Part shown: piece after piece, positions 43,425-55,745 of the stretch
How positions within the stretch are numbered: position 1 is the first letter of the stretch
Layout: each line of letters starts with the position of its first letter
From: Aurantimonas endophytica
GTDB taxonomy: Bacteria; Pseudomonadota; Alphaproteobacteria; Rhizobiales; Rhizobiaceae
Assembly (NCBI RefSeq): GCF_014196845.1
Contig: NZ_JACIEM010000001.1
Location: 124,001 to 188,000, forward strand
Reading direction: 5' to 3'
Length of the DNA stretch: 64,000 nucleotides
Program-made: the position numbers and the translations under genes
The notes under the pieces: generated by a model
Told to the model about the DNA's origin: nothing
What the model saw: the letters and a program-made list of their open reading frames with translations, nothing else
The model's database searches: none

Positions 43425-44810
43425 ATGATGCTGCCGGCCCTCGTCGATCTTGCCGACAACAACGACGACTGGCGGGTCTTCGTCGGTTCCGGCTTCATGG
43501 TCGGCATGGTCTGCGTGCTGATCGCCGTCGCCACGCGCGGCGAGCGACCGAAATTCACGCCGCGCCTCGGCTTCCTGCTGGTGACCACGGTCTGGCTGTT
43601 CGCGACGGTCGTCGGCTCGCTGCCGATCTATTTCTCCTCGGTCAACGTCACCTATGCCGGGGCGTTCTTCGAAGCCATGTCGGGGCTTACCACCACCGGG
43701 TCAACGGTGATCTCGGGCCTCGACGCACTGCCGCCCGGGATCCTGCTGTGGCGTTCGCTGCTGCAGTGGCTGGGCGGCATCGGTATCATCGGCATGGTGC
43801 TGCTGATCCTGCCCTCGCTACAGGCCGGCGGGATGGCGCTGTTCCACATGGAAAGCTCCGACAAGTCGGACAAGGTTCTGCCGCGGGTGAACCAGCTGAC
43901 CGGTGGGCTGATCACCGCCTATGTCACGCTGACCATGCTGTGCGCGGCCGCGTACACCTCGCTGGGTATGAGCTTCTTCGACGCCATCAATCACGCCATG
44001 ACGACGCTCTCGACCGGCGGCTACTCCACCCATGACGCCTCGATGGGCTATTTCGAGGACAACCGCATCCTGGTTGCCTCCACCCTCTTCATGATCCTCG
44101 GCGCGTTGCCCTTCGTCATCTACATCAAGGCCTTCCTGCCGCGGCGCTTCCAGCTCTGGCGCGACCCGCAGATCCTGGTCTTCCTGATGACCTGCCTCGT
44201 GCTCAGCTTCTCGATCGCGGTCACCCGCCGGATCGTCAACGAGACGCCCTTCGGCGAGGCGCTGATCTCGTCGGCCTTCAACCTCGTCTCGGTGATCACC
44301 ACCACCGGCTATGCCTCGGACGACTATACGCTCTGGTCGAACGCGGCGATCGGCCTCTTCTTCCTGGCGACCTTCCTCGGCGGCTGCGCCGGCTCGACCT
44401 CTGGCGGCATCAAGGCCAACCGCCTCGTCATCCTGTATCTCGTGGTGCGGGCCAGCTTCCGGCGCCTCGTCCGGCCACACTCCGTCATCCGCCTGAAATA
44501 CGGCAATGACGACATCTCGACCCAGACGATCCAGACCGTGACGATCTTCTTCTTCCTGTATTTCGGAACGCTGCTGATGGGCACCGTCCTGCTGACGATG
44601 ATCGGGCTGGACCTCATCACGGCGTTTTCCGGCTGTCTGACGGCGATCTCCAATGTCGGCCCCGGCTTCGGCCAGATCATCGGTCCGGCGGGCAATTTTG
44701 CCAGCCTGCCCGATGGTGCATTGTGGGTTCTCTCGGCCGTGATGCTGCTCGGCCGCCTCGAGCTGGTGACGGTCCTCATCCTGCTGTTTCCGTCCGTGTG
44801 GATGGACTAG
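43425..44810 (+). CDS. trkH: TrkH-type potassium transporter subunit
   Basis: The membrane subunit of the Trk K+ uptake system, 461 residues from the first ATG. The four selectivity loops are visible: SGLTTTGSTV, TTLSTGGYST, ITTTGYAS and ISNVGPGFG. Hydrophobic, family-like sequence (HVTSIFGLGLA) continues 19 codons upstream without any ATG, GTG or TTG before the stop at 43308. A GGGAG ribosome-binding site sits six bases before an ATC at 43368, so either a rare start or a mutated start codon is possible. No trkA gene is nearby. Confidence 0.9.
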   Translation: MMLPALVDLADNNDDWRVFVGSGFMVGMVCVLIAVATRGERPKFTPRLGFLLVTTVWLFATVVGSLPIYFSSVNVTYAGAFFEAMSGLTTTGSTVISGLDALPPGILLWRSLLQWLGGIGIIGMVLLILPSLQAGGMALFHMESSDKSDKVLPRVNQLTGGLITAYVTLTMLCAAAYTSLGMSFFDAINHAMTTLSTGGYSTHDASMGYFEDNRILVASTLFMILGALPFVIYIKAFLPRRFQLWRDPQILVFLMTCLVLSFSIAVTRRIVNETPFGEALISSAFNLVSVITTTGYASDDYTLWSNAAIGLFFLATFLGGCAGSTSGGIKANRLVILYLVVRASFRRLVRPHSVIRLKYGNDDISTQTIQTVTIFFFLYFGTLLMGTVLLTMIGLDLITAFSGCLTAISNVGPGFGQIIGPAGNFASLPDGALWVLSAVMLLGRLELVTVLILLFPSVWMD

Positions 44811-44826
44811 GGCAGGGGGACCAGAC

Positions 44827-45681
44827 ATGGCCGATACGCCGCTGCCGGCATTCTTCATCAATCTCGACCGTGCGGTCGAGCGGCGGGCCTTCATGGAACG
44901 CCAGGCCCGCCGGCTCGGTTTCGCGCTGGAGCGGATCCGGGCGCTCGAGGCAGCCGACGTCGATGAGGCCACCTACGCAACCATGTCGCGGCGCTGGCAA
45001 AGGCCGATCACCCGGATCGAGATCGCGGTACTCCTGTCCCACGCGCAATTATGGGAACGCGCCGCCGCCGGCAGCAACGGCCTCGTCGTGTTCGAGGACG
45101 ACGCGGTGCTGTCTCCGCGCCTGACCGAATTCCTGCGGTCCGCGGCGCCGACGGAGTGGGACAACGTCAATCTCGAATGGTACGGCCGCCGGAAATACTT
45201 CCGGCGCTCGGGAGCGGTTCGGCAGGAAGGCACACGGCTGACCGCCGTGGCGCGGGAGAAGACCGGGACGGCTGCCTACTATGTCAGCCCCGGCGGAGCC
45301 CGGAAGCTGCTGGCGGCCCTTGCGACGCAAGCAGCGCCGGCCGACGCGTTCATGTACCAGCATGGGCGACTGCGGATCGCGCAGGTGGAGCCGGCGCTCG
45401 CGGTCCAGGCACATATCCTCGCGGGCGAGGGAATCGATCCCGGTATCGCGACGGTGACTCAGATCCACCAGCCGCGCCAGAGACTGACGCTGCAGGAGGG
45501 TTCGATCAAATACCGGGCACGGCGGTTCGTCGGCCAACTGGCCCTGATCCGCTATCAGCTCGGGCGCCTCGGGCCGCTGGTCCTGCGCCGGCCCGAGGTC
45601 GACCTCGACGAATTCCGGCAGGTTGGCGAGCCGGGGGCGGATCTTCAGTCGCGATCGTCCATCGCCCAGAGCGAGCGGTAG
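44827..45681 (+). CDS. Glycosyltransferase family 25 protein, second copy
   Basis: A 284-residue GT25-type enzyme. It opens LPAFFINLDRAVERRAFMERQ and has the acidic motif GLVVFEDDAVL and a later AAYYVSPGGARKLL, matching LPS glycosyltransferases. It starts 16 bases after the trkH stop, but function links are unlikely. The last 37 bases overlap the end of the convergent GT4 gene. It is only distantly similar to the GT25 at 11.6 kb. Confidence 0.88.
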   Translation: MADTPLPAFFINLDRAVERRAFMERQARRLGFALERIRALEAADVDEATYATMSRRWQRPITRIEIAVLLSHAQLWERAAAGSNGLVVFEDDAVLSPRLTEFLRSAAPTEWDNVNLEWYGRRKYFRRSGAVRQEGTRLTAVAREKTGTAAYYVSPGGARKLLAALATQAAPADAFMYQHGRLRIAQVEPALAVQAHILAGEGIDPGIATVTQIHQPRQRLTLQEGSIKYRARRFVGQLALIRYQLGRLGPLVLRRPEVDLDEFRQVGEPGADLQSRSSIAQSER

Positions 45682-46703
45682 ACCGCGCCGATCTGCTCGG
45701 CCTCGCGCGCCAGCGGGAACGCCGCCCGCACATGGGCAAGTGCTGCCTGCCCGGTTCGCTGCCGAAGTTCGTCATCGTCGAGATAGGGTGCGATCGCTGC
45801 AGCGAGGGCAGCGACATCGCCGGCCGGAACGACCCGTCCCGTCGTGCCGTCCAAGATCATCTCCGCGAACGCACCCGCATCGCTTGCCACAACGGGGGTG
45901 CCGCTCGCCATCGCCTCCAGCGGTGTCAGACCGAAACCCTCGTTGCGCGGCGGCGCGACATAGAGGTCGAAGCGGCGGAACCAGGGGGCGACGTCGTCGA
46001 CCTCGCCGAGGAAGCGGATGCGATCCGCCAGACCGGCTTTCTCGATCCGGTCGCGCAGGCCTGCCTCGAACGCTGAATGTTCGGCCGTGGTGCGACCGGT
46101 CATCACGGCGGTCCAGCCCGGCCTTGACGGCAGCAGGGCGACCATCGCGTCGACGAAGACGTCGGTTCCCTTCTGGTGGCGGATGCGTCCCGCGCAGCCG
46201 ACGATTTGTCGGCCTTCTAGCGCCGCTGGGATACGCCCTGCCGGCTGCGGACCATCGGGGCCGAAGCGGTCGAGGTCGATGCTGTGCAGGATCACGGTGG
46301 CAGGCACGTCGAGAAACGCAGCGCTACGTTCGCTGGTGGCGATCACCGCGTCCATCCGCCGGATCAGGAAGCGCGTCCAGGCGGTGTGGCGCCGCTGCGC
46401 CGCCGAGGTGAAGAGCAGCCGCAGCTTCATCCGCAAGATGTCGCGAAGGATGACGCCGGCCAGCATCTCGGTATTGCGGCGGGCGTGCCAGATGCGGCGC
46501 CGATGCCGCGCCGGCCGTTGCCACAAGGCGAGAAGGGCGCCGTAGCCGAGCCGTGGCACCGAGTTCGGCAGCACGTCCGGCCCCATCGTCGCGATGCCGA
46601 TGTCGAGAGCCTGCAGCGGCAGGAGCTGGACGATCGTCGAGGTCACGCCCGACAGGCGACGCTTGAAGTTCGGCGCGATGACCTCGACGTCGCGGATGGT
46701 CAT
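45645..46703 (-). CDS. Glycosyltransferase family 4 (GT-B) protein
   Basis: A 352-residue retaining GT-B glycosyltransferase. The N-terminal half opens EVIAPNFKRRLSGVTSTIVQL; the C-terminal donor domain has GRIRHQKGTDVFVDAM and the family motif PPRNEGFGLTPLEAMASGTPVVASDAGAF, with EGFGLTPLEA acting as the E(x7)E motif. It is similar to LpcC-type core mannosyltransferases of rhizobia (inference). The ATG at 46703 starts the conserved part. It forms a convergent pair with the GT25. Confidence 0.9.
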   Translation of the reverse strand: MTIRDVEVIAPNFKRRLSGVTSTIVQLLPLQALDIGIATMGPDVLPNSVPRLGYGALLALWQRPARHRRRIWHARRNTEMLAGVILRDILRMKLRLLFTSAAQRRHTAWTRFLIRRMDAVIATSERSAAFLDVPATVILHSIDLDRFGPDGPQPAGRIPAALEGRQIVGCAGRIRHQKGTDVFVDAMVALLPSRPGWTAVMTGRTTAEHSAFEAGLRDRIEKAGLADRIRFLGEVDDVAPWFRRFDLYVAPPRNEGFGLTPLEAMASGTPVVASDAGAFAEMILDGTTGRVVPAGDVAALAAAIAPYLDDDELRQRTGQAALAHVRAAFPLAREAEQIGAVYRSLWAMDDRD

Positions 46704-46848
46704 GGGGTTGTTCTCGTGCCGAAGGAAACGAACCGGTCCGCGCGGTCGCGGGGGCATTGCCCATGACGGAACGCGTGGTCGCATTCCGGGGGAACGTGCC
46801 GGCCACGTGTGATCAGGGCAGGGCACAGCACGGGGGAAGGGATAGTTC

Positions 46849-46884
46849 GTGGCCCTCCGCCCGAGAGTTCAGGCGGAGGGCCAC
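46849..46884 (-). terminator. Hairpin downstream of greA
   Basis: A perfect 13-bp inverted repeat (core GGCCCTCCGCC/GGCGGAGGGCC, 46849-46861 and 46872-46884) with a 10-base loop, 17 bases past the greA stop. No T-run follows on the minus strand, so termination may depend on Rho or the stem alone. Confidence 0.55.
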
Positions 46885-46900
46885 GGAGAAGCAGGCAGGA

Positions 46901-47374
46901 TCAGCCCCAGCGCAGTTCGAGGATCTCGTAGGAGCGTGCGCCGCCCGGTGCGGTGACCTCGACCGTGTCGCCTTCACCCTTGCCGATCAGTGCCCGGGCG
47001 ATCGGGGACGAGATCGAGATACGGCCATTCTTCACGTCGGCTTCCTGGTCGCCAACGATCTGGTAGGTCTTCTCTTCCTCGGTATCCTCGTCGACGAGCT
47101 TCACGATCGCGCCGAACTTGACCCGGTCGCCCGACATCTTGGCGACGTCGATGACCTCGGCGCGCGCCGTCAGGTCCTCCAGCTCGGAGATGCGGCCTTC
47201 GTTCAGGCTCTGCGATTCCTTGGCGGCGTGATACTCGGCGTTCTCCGAGAGATCGCCGTGAGCGCGCGCCTCGGAGATCGCCGCGATGATCCGCGGGCGC
47301 TCTTCCTGCTGACGCCGACGAAGCTCTTCCTTGAGCGACTCGAAGCCGGCACTCGTCATCGGGACCTTGTCCAT
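46901..47374 (-). CDS. greA: Transcription elongation factor GreA
   Basis: A 157-residue factor that rescues backtracked RNA polymerase. The N-terminal coiled coil carries the cleavage-stimulating acidic tip ([18 protein letters not shown]), and the C-terminal domain ends [20 protein letters not shown]. The ATG at 47374 gives the family length; an earlier GTG three codons upstream overlaps the ribosome-binding site. It follows carB by 165 bp on the same strand, the order usual in Hyphomicrobiales. Confidence 0.97.
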   Translation of the reverse strand: MDKVPMTSAGFESLKEELRRRQQEERPRIIAAISEARAHGDLSENAEYHAAKESQSLNEGRISELEDLTARAEVIDVAKMSGDRVKFGAIVKLVDEDTEEEKTYQIVGDQEADVKNGRISISSPIARALIGKGEGDTVEVTAPGGARSYEILELRWG

Positions 47375-47540
47375 CGCCTCCACCTTTCCGACGCCCGGCG
47401 GACCGGTCGCCTATCGTTCGTTGCCGGCATGGCCGGAGCACAATAACAAACCGGCCCCGAACGGTACGACCCGTACGGAACCAGCGTGACAACGGACTGC
47501 GAAGATATCCGATTCGCCCGTCCGAGCGGCGTTGTTGCAA

Positions 47541-50972
<3,432 letters not shown>

Positions 50973-51358
50973 GGGAGGGCTAAATCCGCTGTTGTTGCGT
51001 GCCGAAAACCCGGAACCCGCGCAAAGCGCGGCCGGCGGCAGATCGTTCCTGAGAGGCTGAGGCCGCCTTATAGGGAAGAGGAAGCCAATCCGGAAGGGCG
51101 GAATTCGCGAAATCAGCGAGTTGGGCCGAAAGACGGTTGCTGCGCCGCCGTGCCGTGCCGACGAGGGTCTCTCGGCCCGCTGCACTGCCCGTCAAAAACG
51201 ACCTGGAAGATTGGGAGTTTGTTGACTCCCTTCGCAGCTTCACCTTCCGCGGATGCCCGAACGGCAGCCGGGATTCACCCGGTCGAAACCGCTTTCGCTG
51301 ACAGATATAGCCGGACTTCACGCGATCCGACGCAGGACGCGACAGGGAGGCATGACCG
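50973..51358. promoter_or_regulatory. Divergent intergenic region carB / HAD-UbiA gene
   Basis: This 386-base gap contains the promoters of carB and of the lipid-linked pentose cluster. It includes a 6-bp hairpin GGGAGT-TTGTTG-ACTCCC (51213-51230), whose right half overlaps a TTGACT -35-like element, and an AGATATAG -10-like element near 51303-51310 pointing to the HAD-UbiA gene. GGGAGG precedes that gene. No small gene was recognised. Confidence 0.35.
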
Positions 51359-52795
51359 GTGGACGCCAGAGCGCCGCAGACCGAACGACCGATCTTCGTC
51401 GACCTCGACGGCACGCTCATCCGTAGCGATTTGTTGTGGGAGACGCTGTTCCTCGTCGCACGCCAGGAGCCGGCGCTCCTGTGGCGCGTGCCGGGCTGGA
51501 TGGCCGAAGGCAAGTCGAGGCTGAAGGCGGAGCTGGCGCGCGGCTGCGAGATGGACGCCGCCTTGCTGCCCTATCGCGAGGAGGTGGTCGAGCTGCTCCG
51601 CCGCGAGAAGGCGGCGGGCCGGACCATCATCCTCGCTACCGGCGCCAACGAGAAGCTCGCCCACGCCGTCGCCGACCATCTCGGCCTGTTCGATGCGGTG
51701 ATGGCTTCCTCGGACACGGTCAACCTGACTTCGGCCCGCAAGCTCGACCGGATCCTCGCCGAACATGGTGAGCATGATTTCGATTATGTCGGCAATTCCC
51801 ACGAGGACATCTGCCTCCTCGAGAAGGCCGCGACGGCGACGGTCGTGGCGCCGGACAGGACGGCCCATCTCTGGCAGGCGCGAACCGGGTCGGCCCGGAT
51901 CGACGCCGAAGCCGGGGCGGTCCGGGCGGTCATCAAGGCGATGCGGCCACATCAGTGGCTGAAGAACATCCTGGTCTTCGTGCCGATCGCGCTGACGCAC
52001 GAGTTCCTCGATCTGCAGATGCTGCTCGCAGGGCTCCTCGCCTTCATCAGTTTTTCCGCCGCCGCCTCGGCCGTCTACATCTTCAACGACCTGCTCGACC
52101 TGACGGCCGACCGCCGGCACAAGACGAAGCGCCGGCGGCCCTTCGCCAGCGGCGCCATCGCCATTCCAACGGGGTTGAAGCTGGCCTGCGGCCTGCTTGC
52201 GATCTCCCTCGGCATTGCCGCCATCCTGCCGGTCGAGTTCGCGGTCGTGCTGGCCGCCTACATGGTCACCACCACGGCCTATTCGTTCTTTCTCAAGCGC
52301 ATGCTCCTGATCGACGTCCTGACGTTGGCCGGCCTCTACACGACGCGGATCATCGCCGGCTCGGAGGCTGCGGGCGCCGAGTCCTCGTTCTGGCTGCTGG
52401 CCTTCTCCGTGTTCTTCTTCCTGTCGCTGGCGCTGGTGAAGCGCTTCACCGAATTGCAGGACTTCGGCGTCGGCGCGCACCGCTCGAAAACCGGCCGCGG
52501 CTATGTCGACGCCGATCTGGAGACCCTGTCGCAGGCGGGCATGTCGTCCGGCTTCGCAGCGGTCCTCGTCCTGGCGCTCTACATCGACAGTCCCGCCATC
52601 CGCGAACATTTCGCCGAGCCGTACCTCGTCTGGCCGCTCTGCCCGCTCGTCCTCTACATCATCGTGCGGATCTGGATCCTCGCGCGGCGCAACGAGATGC
52701 ATGAGGATCCGGTGGTGTTCATCATGCAGGATTGGCGCAGCCAGATGATGATCGGCCTTGGCGCCACCCTCTTCCTGCTCGGCGCCTATGTCTGA
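51359..52795 (+). CDS. HAD phosphatase-UbiA fusion (phosphoribosyl-polyprenyl-phosphate synthase-like)
   Basis: A 478-residue fusion. Residues 1-190 form a HAD-IB phosphatase: motif I FVDLDGT (D15, D17), a threonine in ATGAN near 93, and motif IV GNSHEDICL. Residues 190-478 form a UbiA prenyltransferase with about nine helices and the site NDLLDLTADRRHKTKRRRP (N243, D247, D251), the pattern of DPPR synthase (Rv3806c), which joins PRPP to polyprenyl phosphate. The HAD part could remove the 5-phosphate afterwards (inference). Start is GTG with GGGAGG upstream. It overlaps the DprE1-like gene by eight bases. Confidence 0.88.
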   Translation: MDARAPQTERPIFVDLDGTLIRSDLLWETLFLVARQEPALLWRVPGWMAEGKSRLKAELARGCEMDAALLPYREEVVELLRREKAAGRTIILATGANEKLAHAVADHLGLFDAVMASSDTVNLTSARKLDRILAEHGEHDFDYVGNSHEDICLLEKAATATVVAPDRTAHLWQARTGSARIDAEAGAVRAVIKAMRPHQWLKNILVFVPIALTHEFLDLQMLLAGLLAFISFSAAASAVYIFNDLLDLTADRRHKTKRRRPFASGAIAIPTGLKLACGLLAISLGIAAILPVEFAVVLAAYMVTTTAYSFFLKRMLLIDVLTLAGLYTTRIIAGSEAAGAESSFWLLAFSVFFFLSLALVKRFTELQDFGVGAHRSKTGRGYVDADLETLSQAGMSSGFAAVLVLALYIDSPAIREHFAEPYLVWPLCPLVLYIIVRIWILARRNEMHEDPVVFIMQDWRSQMMIGLGATLFLLGAYV

Positions 52796-54206
52796 CGCCA
52801 CCTATCCGAGCTGGGGACGTCTGAAGCCGGTACACCGGGCAGCGGTCTGCGTTGAAGATCTCGGCGCGCTGGCGGGCAGGCGCGGCGATGGCAGCCTGCT
52901 CCCCTACGGCAACGGCCGCTCCTACGGCGATTCCTGCCATAACGACGCCGGCACGTTGATCGACAGCCGCGGGCAAGCCCGGATCCATGATTTCGATCCG
53001 GTCGGGGGAACGCTGACGGCAGATGCCGGAATCCTGCTTTCGCAAATCACCCACCACGTCGCGGCGGCCGGCTGGTTCCTGCCGGTGACCCCCGGCACGC
53101 AGTTCATCACCCTCGGCGGCGCCATCGCCAACGACATCCACGGCAAGAACCATCACCGGCGCGGCACCTTCGGCAACTGGGTCGAGAGCTTCGAGCTCGA
53201 ACGATCCGACCGAGGCCTCCTGAGCTGCAGCCGGGACATAGAGCCGGAGCTCTTCGCCGCGACCATCGCCGGCATGGGCCTCACCGGCCTCATCCGGCAG
53301 GCGACGATCCGCCTGCTCAAGGTGCCGTCGCTGTCGATCGACGAGACGACGACCCGCTTCGGTAGTCTCGACGAATATTTCGATCTCGCGGAAGCCGCCG
53401 ACCTCCGGCACGAATACGCCGTCGCCTGGATCGACTCGCTCGTCACCGGGGCTTCGCTCGGCCGCGGCCATCTCATCACCGGCGATCACGCGGCCGAGGG
53501 CGACCGCTCGGGCGTCGCGGCGCGACCTCTCATCACCATCCCCTTCACGCCGCCCGTCAGTCCGCTGCGGGGGCTCGGCCTCTCGGCGTTCAACGGCGGA
53601 TATTTCCGCCGCTCCCCGGACGGTTCGCGCCAGCGCGTCGTTCGCTTCGACAGCTTCTTCTATCCGCTCGACCGGATCGGCCGCTGGAACCGCCTCTACG
53701 GCCCGCACGGGCTGCACCAGCATCAGAGCGTTGTGCCGCTCGCTGCTGGTCCCGATGCCGTGCGCGCGCTGATCACGTGCGCCCAGCGGGCGGGGCAGGG
53801 GTCGTTCCTTACCGTTCTCAAGCGGTTCGGCGCCGTGGCCAGTCCGGGCCTCACCAGCTTTCCCCGCGAGGGCTACACGCTGACGCTCGATTTCCCAGAT
53901 CGTGGCGAACGGACGCTGAAGCTTCTGGCCGAACTCGACAGCATCGCGATCGGGGCGGGTGGAGCGGTCAATCCCTACAAGGATGCACGGATGTCGCCCG
54001 CAACGTTCGCGGCCGGGTTCCCGCGCTGGGCTGAACTGGAAGCGCTCCGTGACCCGGTCTTCTGCTCCGATTTCTGGCGCCGCACCGCCCTTCGGCTGGC
54101 ACCAGCCTCGGCTGCCGGAGATAAAGTTCTAGCGGAAACAAAAATCCAAAATTTACCCTTCCGCGCAGTGGCTGTAGTCGGCGGCGCAAGTACTCCGACG
54201 TATTAA
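52788..54206 (+). CDS. DprE1-like FAD-linked oxidase (polyprenyl-phosphoryl ribose oxidase)
   Basis: A 472-residue FAD-binding oxidoreductase of the VAO type. FAD-site segments PYGNGRSYGDSC (39-50) and GGAIANDIHGKNHHRRGTFG (110-129) match mycobacterial DprE1, as do FYPLDRIGRWNRLYGPHG (291-308) and the active-site Lys in NPYKDARMS (K398). The residue matching the drug-target Cys387 is Thr366 (YTLTLDFP). The last 32 residues have no counterpart and come from AT-rich DNA. DprE1 oxidises the ribose 2-OH of a polyprenyl-phosphoryl ribose, the first half of epimerisation to arabinose. The partner reductase DprE2 is absent. Confidence 0.87.
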   Translation: MSDATYPSWGRLKPVHRAAVCVEDLGALAGRRGDGSLLPYGNGRSYGDSCHNDAGTLIDSRGQARIHDFDPVGGTLTADAGILLSQITHHVAAAGWFLPVTPGTQFITLGGAIANDIHGKNHHRRGTFGNWVESFELERSDRGLLSCSRDIEPELFAATIAGMGLTGLIRQATIRLLKVPSLSIDETTTRFGSLDEYFDLAEAADLRHEYAVAWIDSLVTGASLGRGHLITGDHAAEGDRSGVAARPLITIPFTPPVSPLRGLGLSAFNGGYFRRSPDGSRQRVVRFDSFFYPLDRIGRWNRLYGPHGLHQHQSVVPLAAGPDAVRALITCAQRAGQGSFLTVLKRFGAVASPGLTSFPREGYTLTLDFPDRGERTLKLLAELDSIAIGAGGAVNPYKDARMSPATFAAGFPRWAELEALRDPVFCSDFWRRTALRLAPASAAGDKVLAETKIQNLPFRAVAVVGGASTPTY

Positions 54207-54238
54207 CCTTCCGAAAGGCTCAGTGCGGTAATTTCCGC

Positions 54239-54724
54239 ATGTCGCGGCAGGCCATGTCATTGCTTGTCCCAACCAGGTTCCTGACGATGCTGAAGTTTCT
54301 GCCGTTCATTCTGTTTACGGTGCTGACCAACGCCGCAGCGCAGCTGATGCTGAAATACGGCATGATGCAGCTAGGGCCGCTGTCGTTCGCCGGCGTCAAC
54401 CCGCTGTTCAAGATCCTGCAGATCGTCTTCAGCCCCTGGGTCTTCATGGGGCTGAGCGTCTTCGTGATCTCGATGGCCTCGCATCTCTACGTCCTGTCGA
54501 AGGTCGAGCTGTCCTACGCCTATCCGTTCCTTTCGCTGGCTTACGTGGCGGTGGCGGTGTTCGCCTATTTCGTCTTCCGCGAGGACCTCAATGCCATGCG
54601 CATTGCCGGCATCGCGCTGATCTGCGTCGGCACCGTGTTCATCGCCCAGGGCGGCTCGCCCATCCACGGCGAGGACGAGATCGCCGCCCTTCCTGCCGAT
54701 TCCACCCGTGAGGTCTCACGATGA
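54239..54724 (+). CDS. Small DMT/SMR-type transporter (ArnE/ArnF-like)
   Basis: A 161-residue membrane protein with four helices (about 18-38, 52-80, 92-112, 118-140 of the long form) and the EmrE-like start NAAAQLMLKYG. Members such as ArnE/ArnF carry undecaprenyl-phosphate-linked sugars over the inner membrane, which fits the neighbouring genes; drug export is an alternative. Starts at 54254 and 54287 are also possible; the last begins the hydrophobic core. The TGA overlaps the ATG of the SDR gene (ATGA), so they are coupled. Confidence 0.78.
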   Translation: MSRQAMSLLVPTRFLTMLKFLPFILFTVLTNAAAQLMLKYGMMQLGPLSFAGVNPLFKILQIVFSPWVFMGLSVFVISMASHLYVLSKVELSYAYPFLSLAYVAVAVFAYFVFREDLNAMRIAGIALICVGTVFIAQGGSPIHGEDEIAALPADSTREVSR

Positions 54725-55734
54725 AGCATATCCTGTTCGGCGGCGACGGTTTCGTCGGCCGCCACCTTGCCCAGAAGCTGGTCGCCGACGGCGAGGAAGT
54801 GGTCGTCGCCGACATCCATCGCAGCGACCTGCCGCACTACCGCCGCTCGCGCTTCATCGAAGCCGACGTGACCGTTCCGGCGGCGGTGCGCGCCGTGCCG
54901 ATCCAGCCGGGCGACATGGTCTACAACCTTTCGGCCAAGATGCTCTCGCCGATCCAGGTCCGTGCCAAGCGTCACGACTTCTTCTATCCGGTGAACTATC
55001 ACGGCACGAAGCACATCATCGAGGCGATGGACGCGGCGGGGGCGAAGGACCTCGTCCACTTCACCACCGACATGATCTACGGCCATACCGTGATCTATCC
55101 GATGACCGAGGAGCACCCGGTCTCGCCGCTCGGCGAATACGGGCAGTCGAAGCTCGACACCGAACATCTCGCCGCCGAGTGGCGCGAGCGGGGCATGAAC
55201 ATCTCGCTGTTCCGCCCGCGCCTGATCATCGGACCGGGTCGGCTCGGCATCCTGGAAAAGCTGTTCAAGCTCATCGACGGCAACCTGCCGGTGCCGATGA
55301 TCGGGTCGGGCAAGAACCCCTACCAGTTCATCTCGGTCTTCGACTGCGCCGAGGCGGCCCGGCTTGCCTGGAAGGCGGGCGTTCCGAACGAGGCCTACAA
55401 TCTCGGCTCGCTCAACCCGCCACCGGTCAGGAAGCTGCTCGGCGACCTCATCAGACATGCGGGTTCGAAGTCGCTGCTCGTGCCGACGCCAGGCTGGGCG
55501 GTCAAGCGGACGCTCGACCTGCTCGACCGGCTCAACATGCCGCTGATGGATCCCGAGCAGTACCTGATCGCCGACGAGATGTGCGTGCTGGACGTCTCGA
55601 AGGGCGAGCGCCAGCTCGGCTGGGTCCCGCAGTATCGCGACGAGGACATGCTGATCGCCGCCTACACGGAATACCGCGCCAAGCGCGAAGGCCGGCAGGA
55701 CGACGCCGAAGCCTCCATCCAACCCGCCGAATAA
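54721..55734 (+). CDS. Extended SDR, NAD-dependent sugar epimerase/dehydratase-like
   Basis: A 337-residue extended SDR. The nucleotide motif is GGDGFVGRH (residues 7-15) and the catalytic pair is Y140/K144 (YGQSK), with T115/T116 as the Ser/Thr partner. It ends with an Ala/Glu-rich tail. It is not the classical 250-residue DprE2, although it might act on the keto-sugar made by the DprE1-like enzyme (inference). It is coupled to the transporter gene before it and 11 bases from the aminotransferase after it. Confidence 0.85.
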   Translation: MKHILFGGDGFVGRHLAQKLVADGEEVVVADIHRSDLPHYRRSRFIEADVTVPAAVRAVPIQPGDMVYNLSAKMLSPIQVRAKRHDFFYPVNYHGTKHIIEAMDAAGAKDLVHFTTDMIYGHTVIYPMTEEHPVSPLGEYGQSKLDTEHLAAEWRERGMNISLFRPRLIIGPGRLGILEKLFKLIDGNLPVPMIGSGKNPYQFISVFDCAEAARLAWKAGVPNEAYNLGSLNPPPVRKLLGDLIRHAGSKSLLVPTPGWAVKRTLDLLDRLNMPLMDPEQYLIADEMCVLDVSKGERQLGWVPQYRDEDMLIAAYTEYRAKREGRQDDAEASIQPAE

Positions 55735-55745
55735 GGAGCGCCGCC

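Noticed and set aside
11649-45681. Idea that the two GT25 genes are recent copies
   Set aside because: Only the short family motifs are shared; the rest of the proteins differ.
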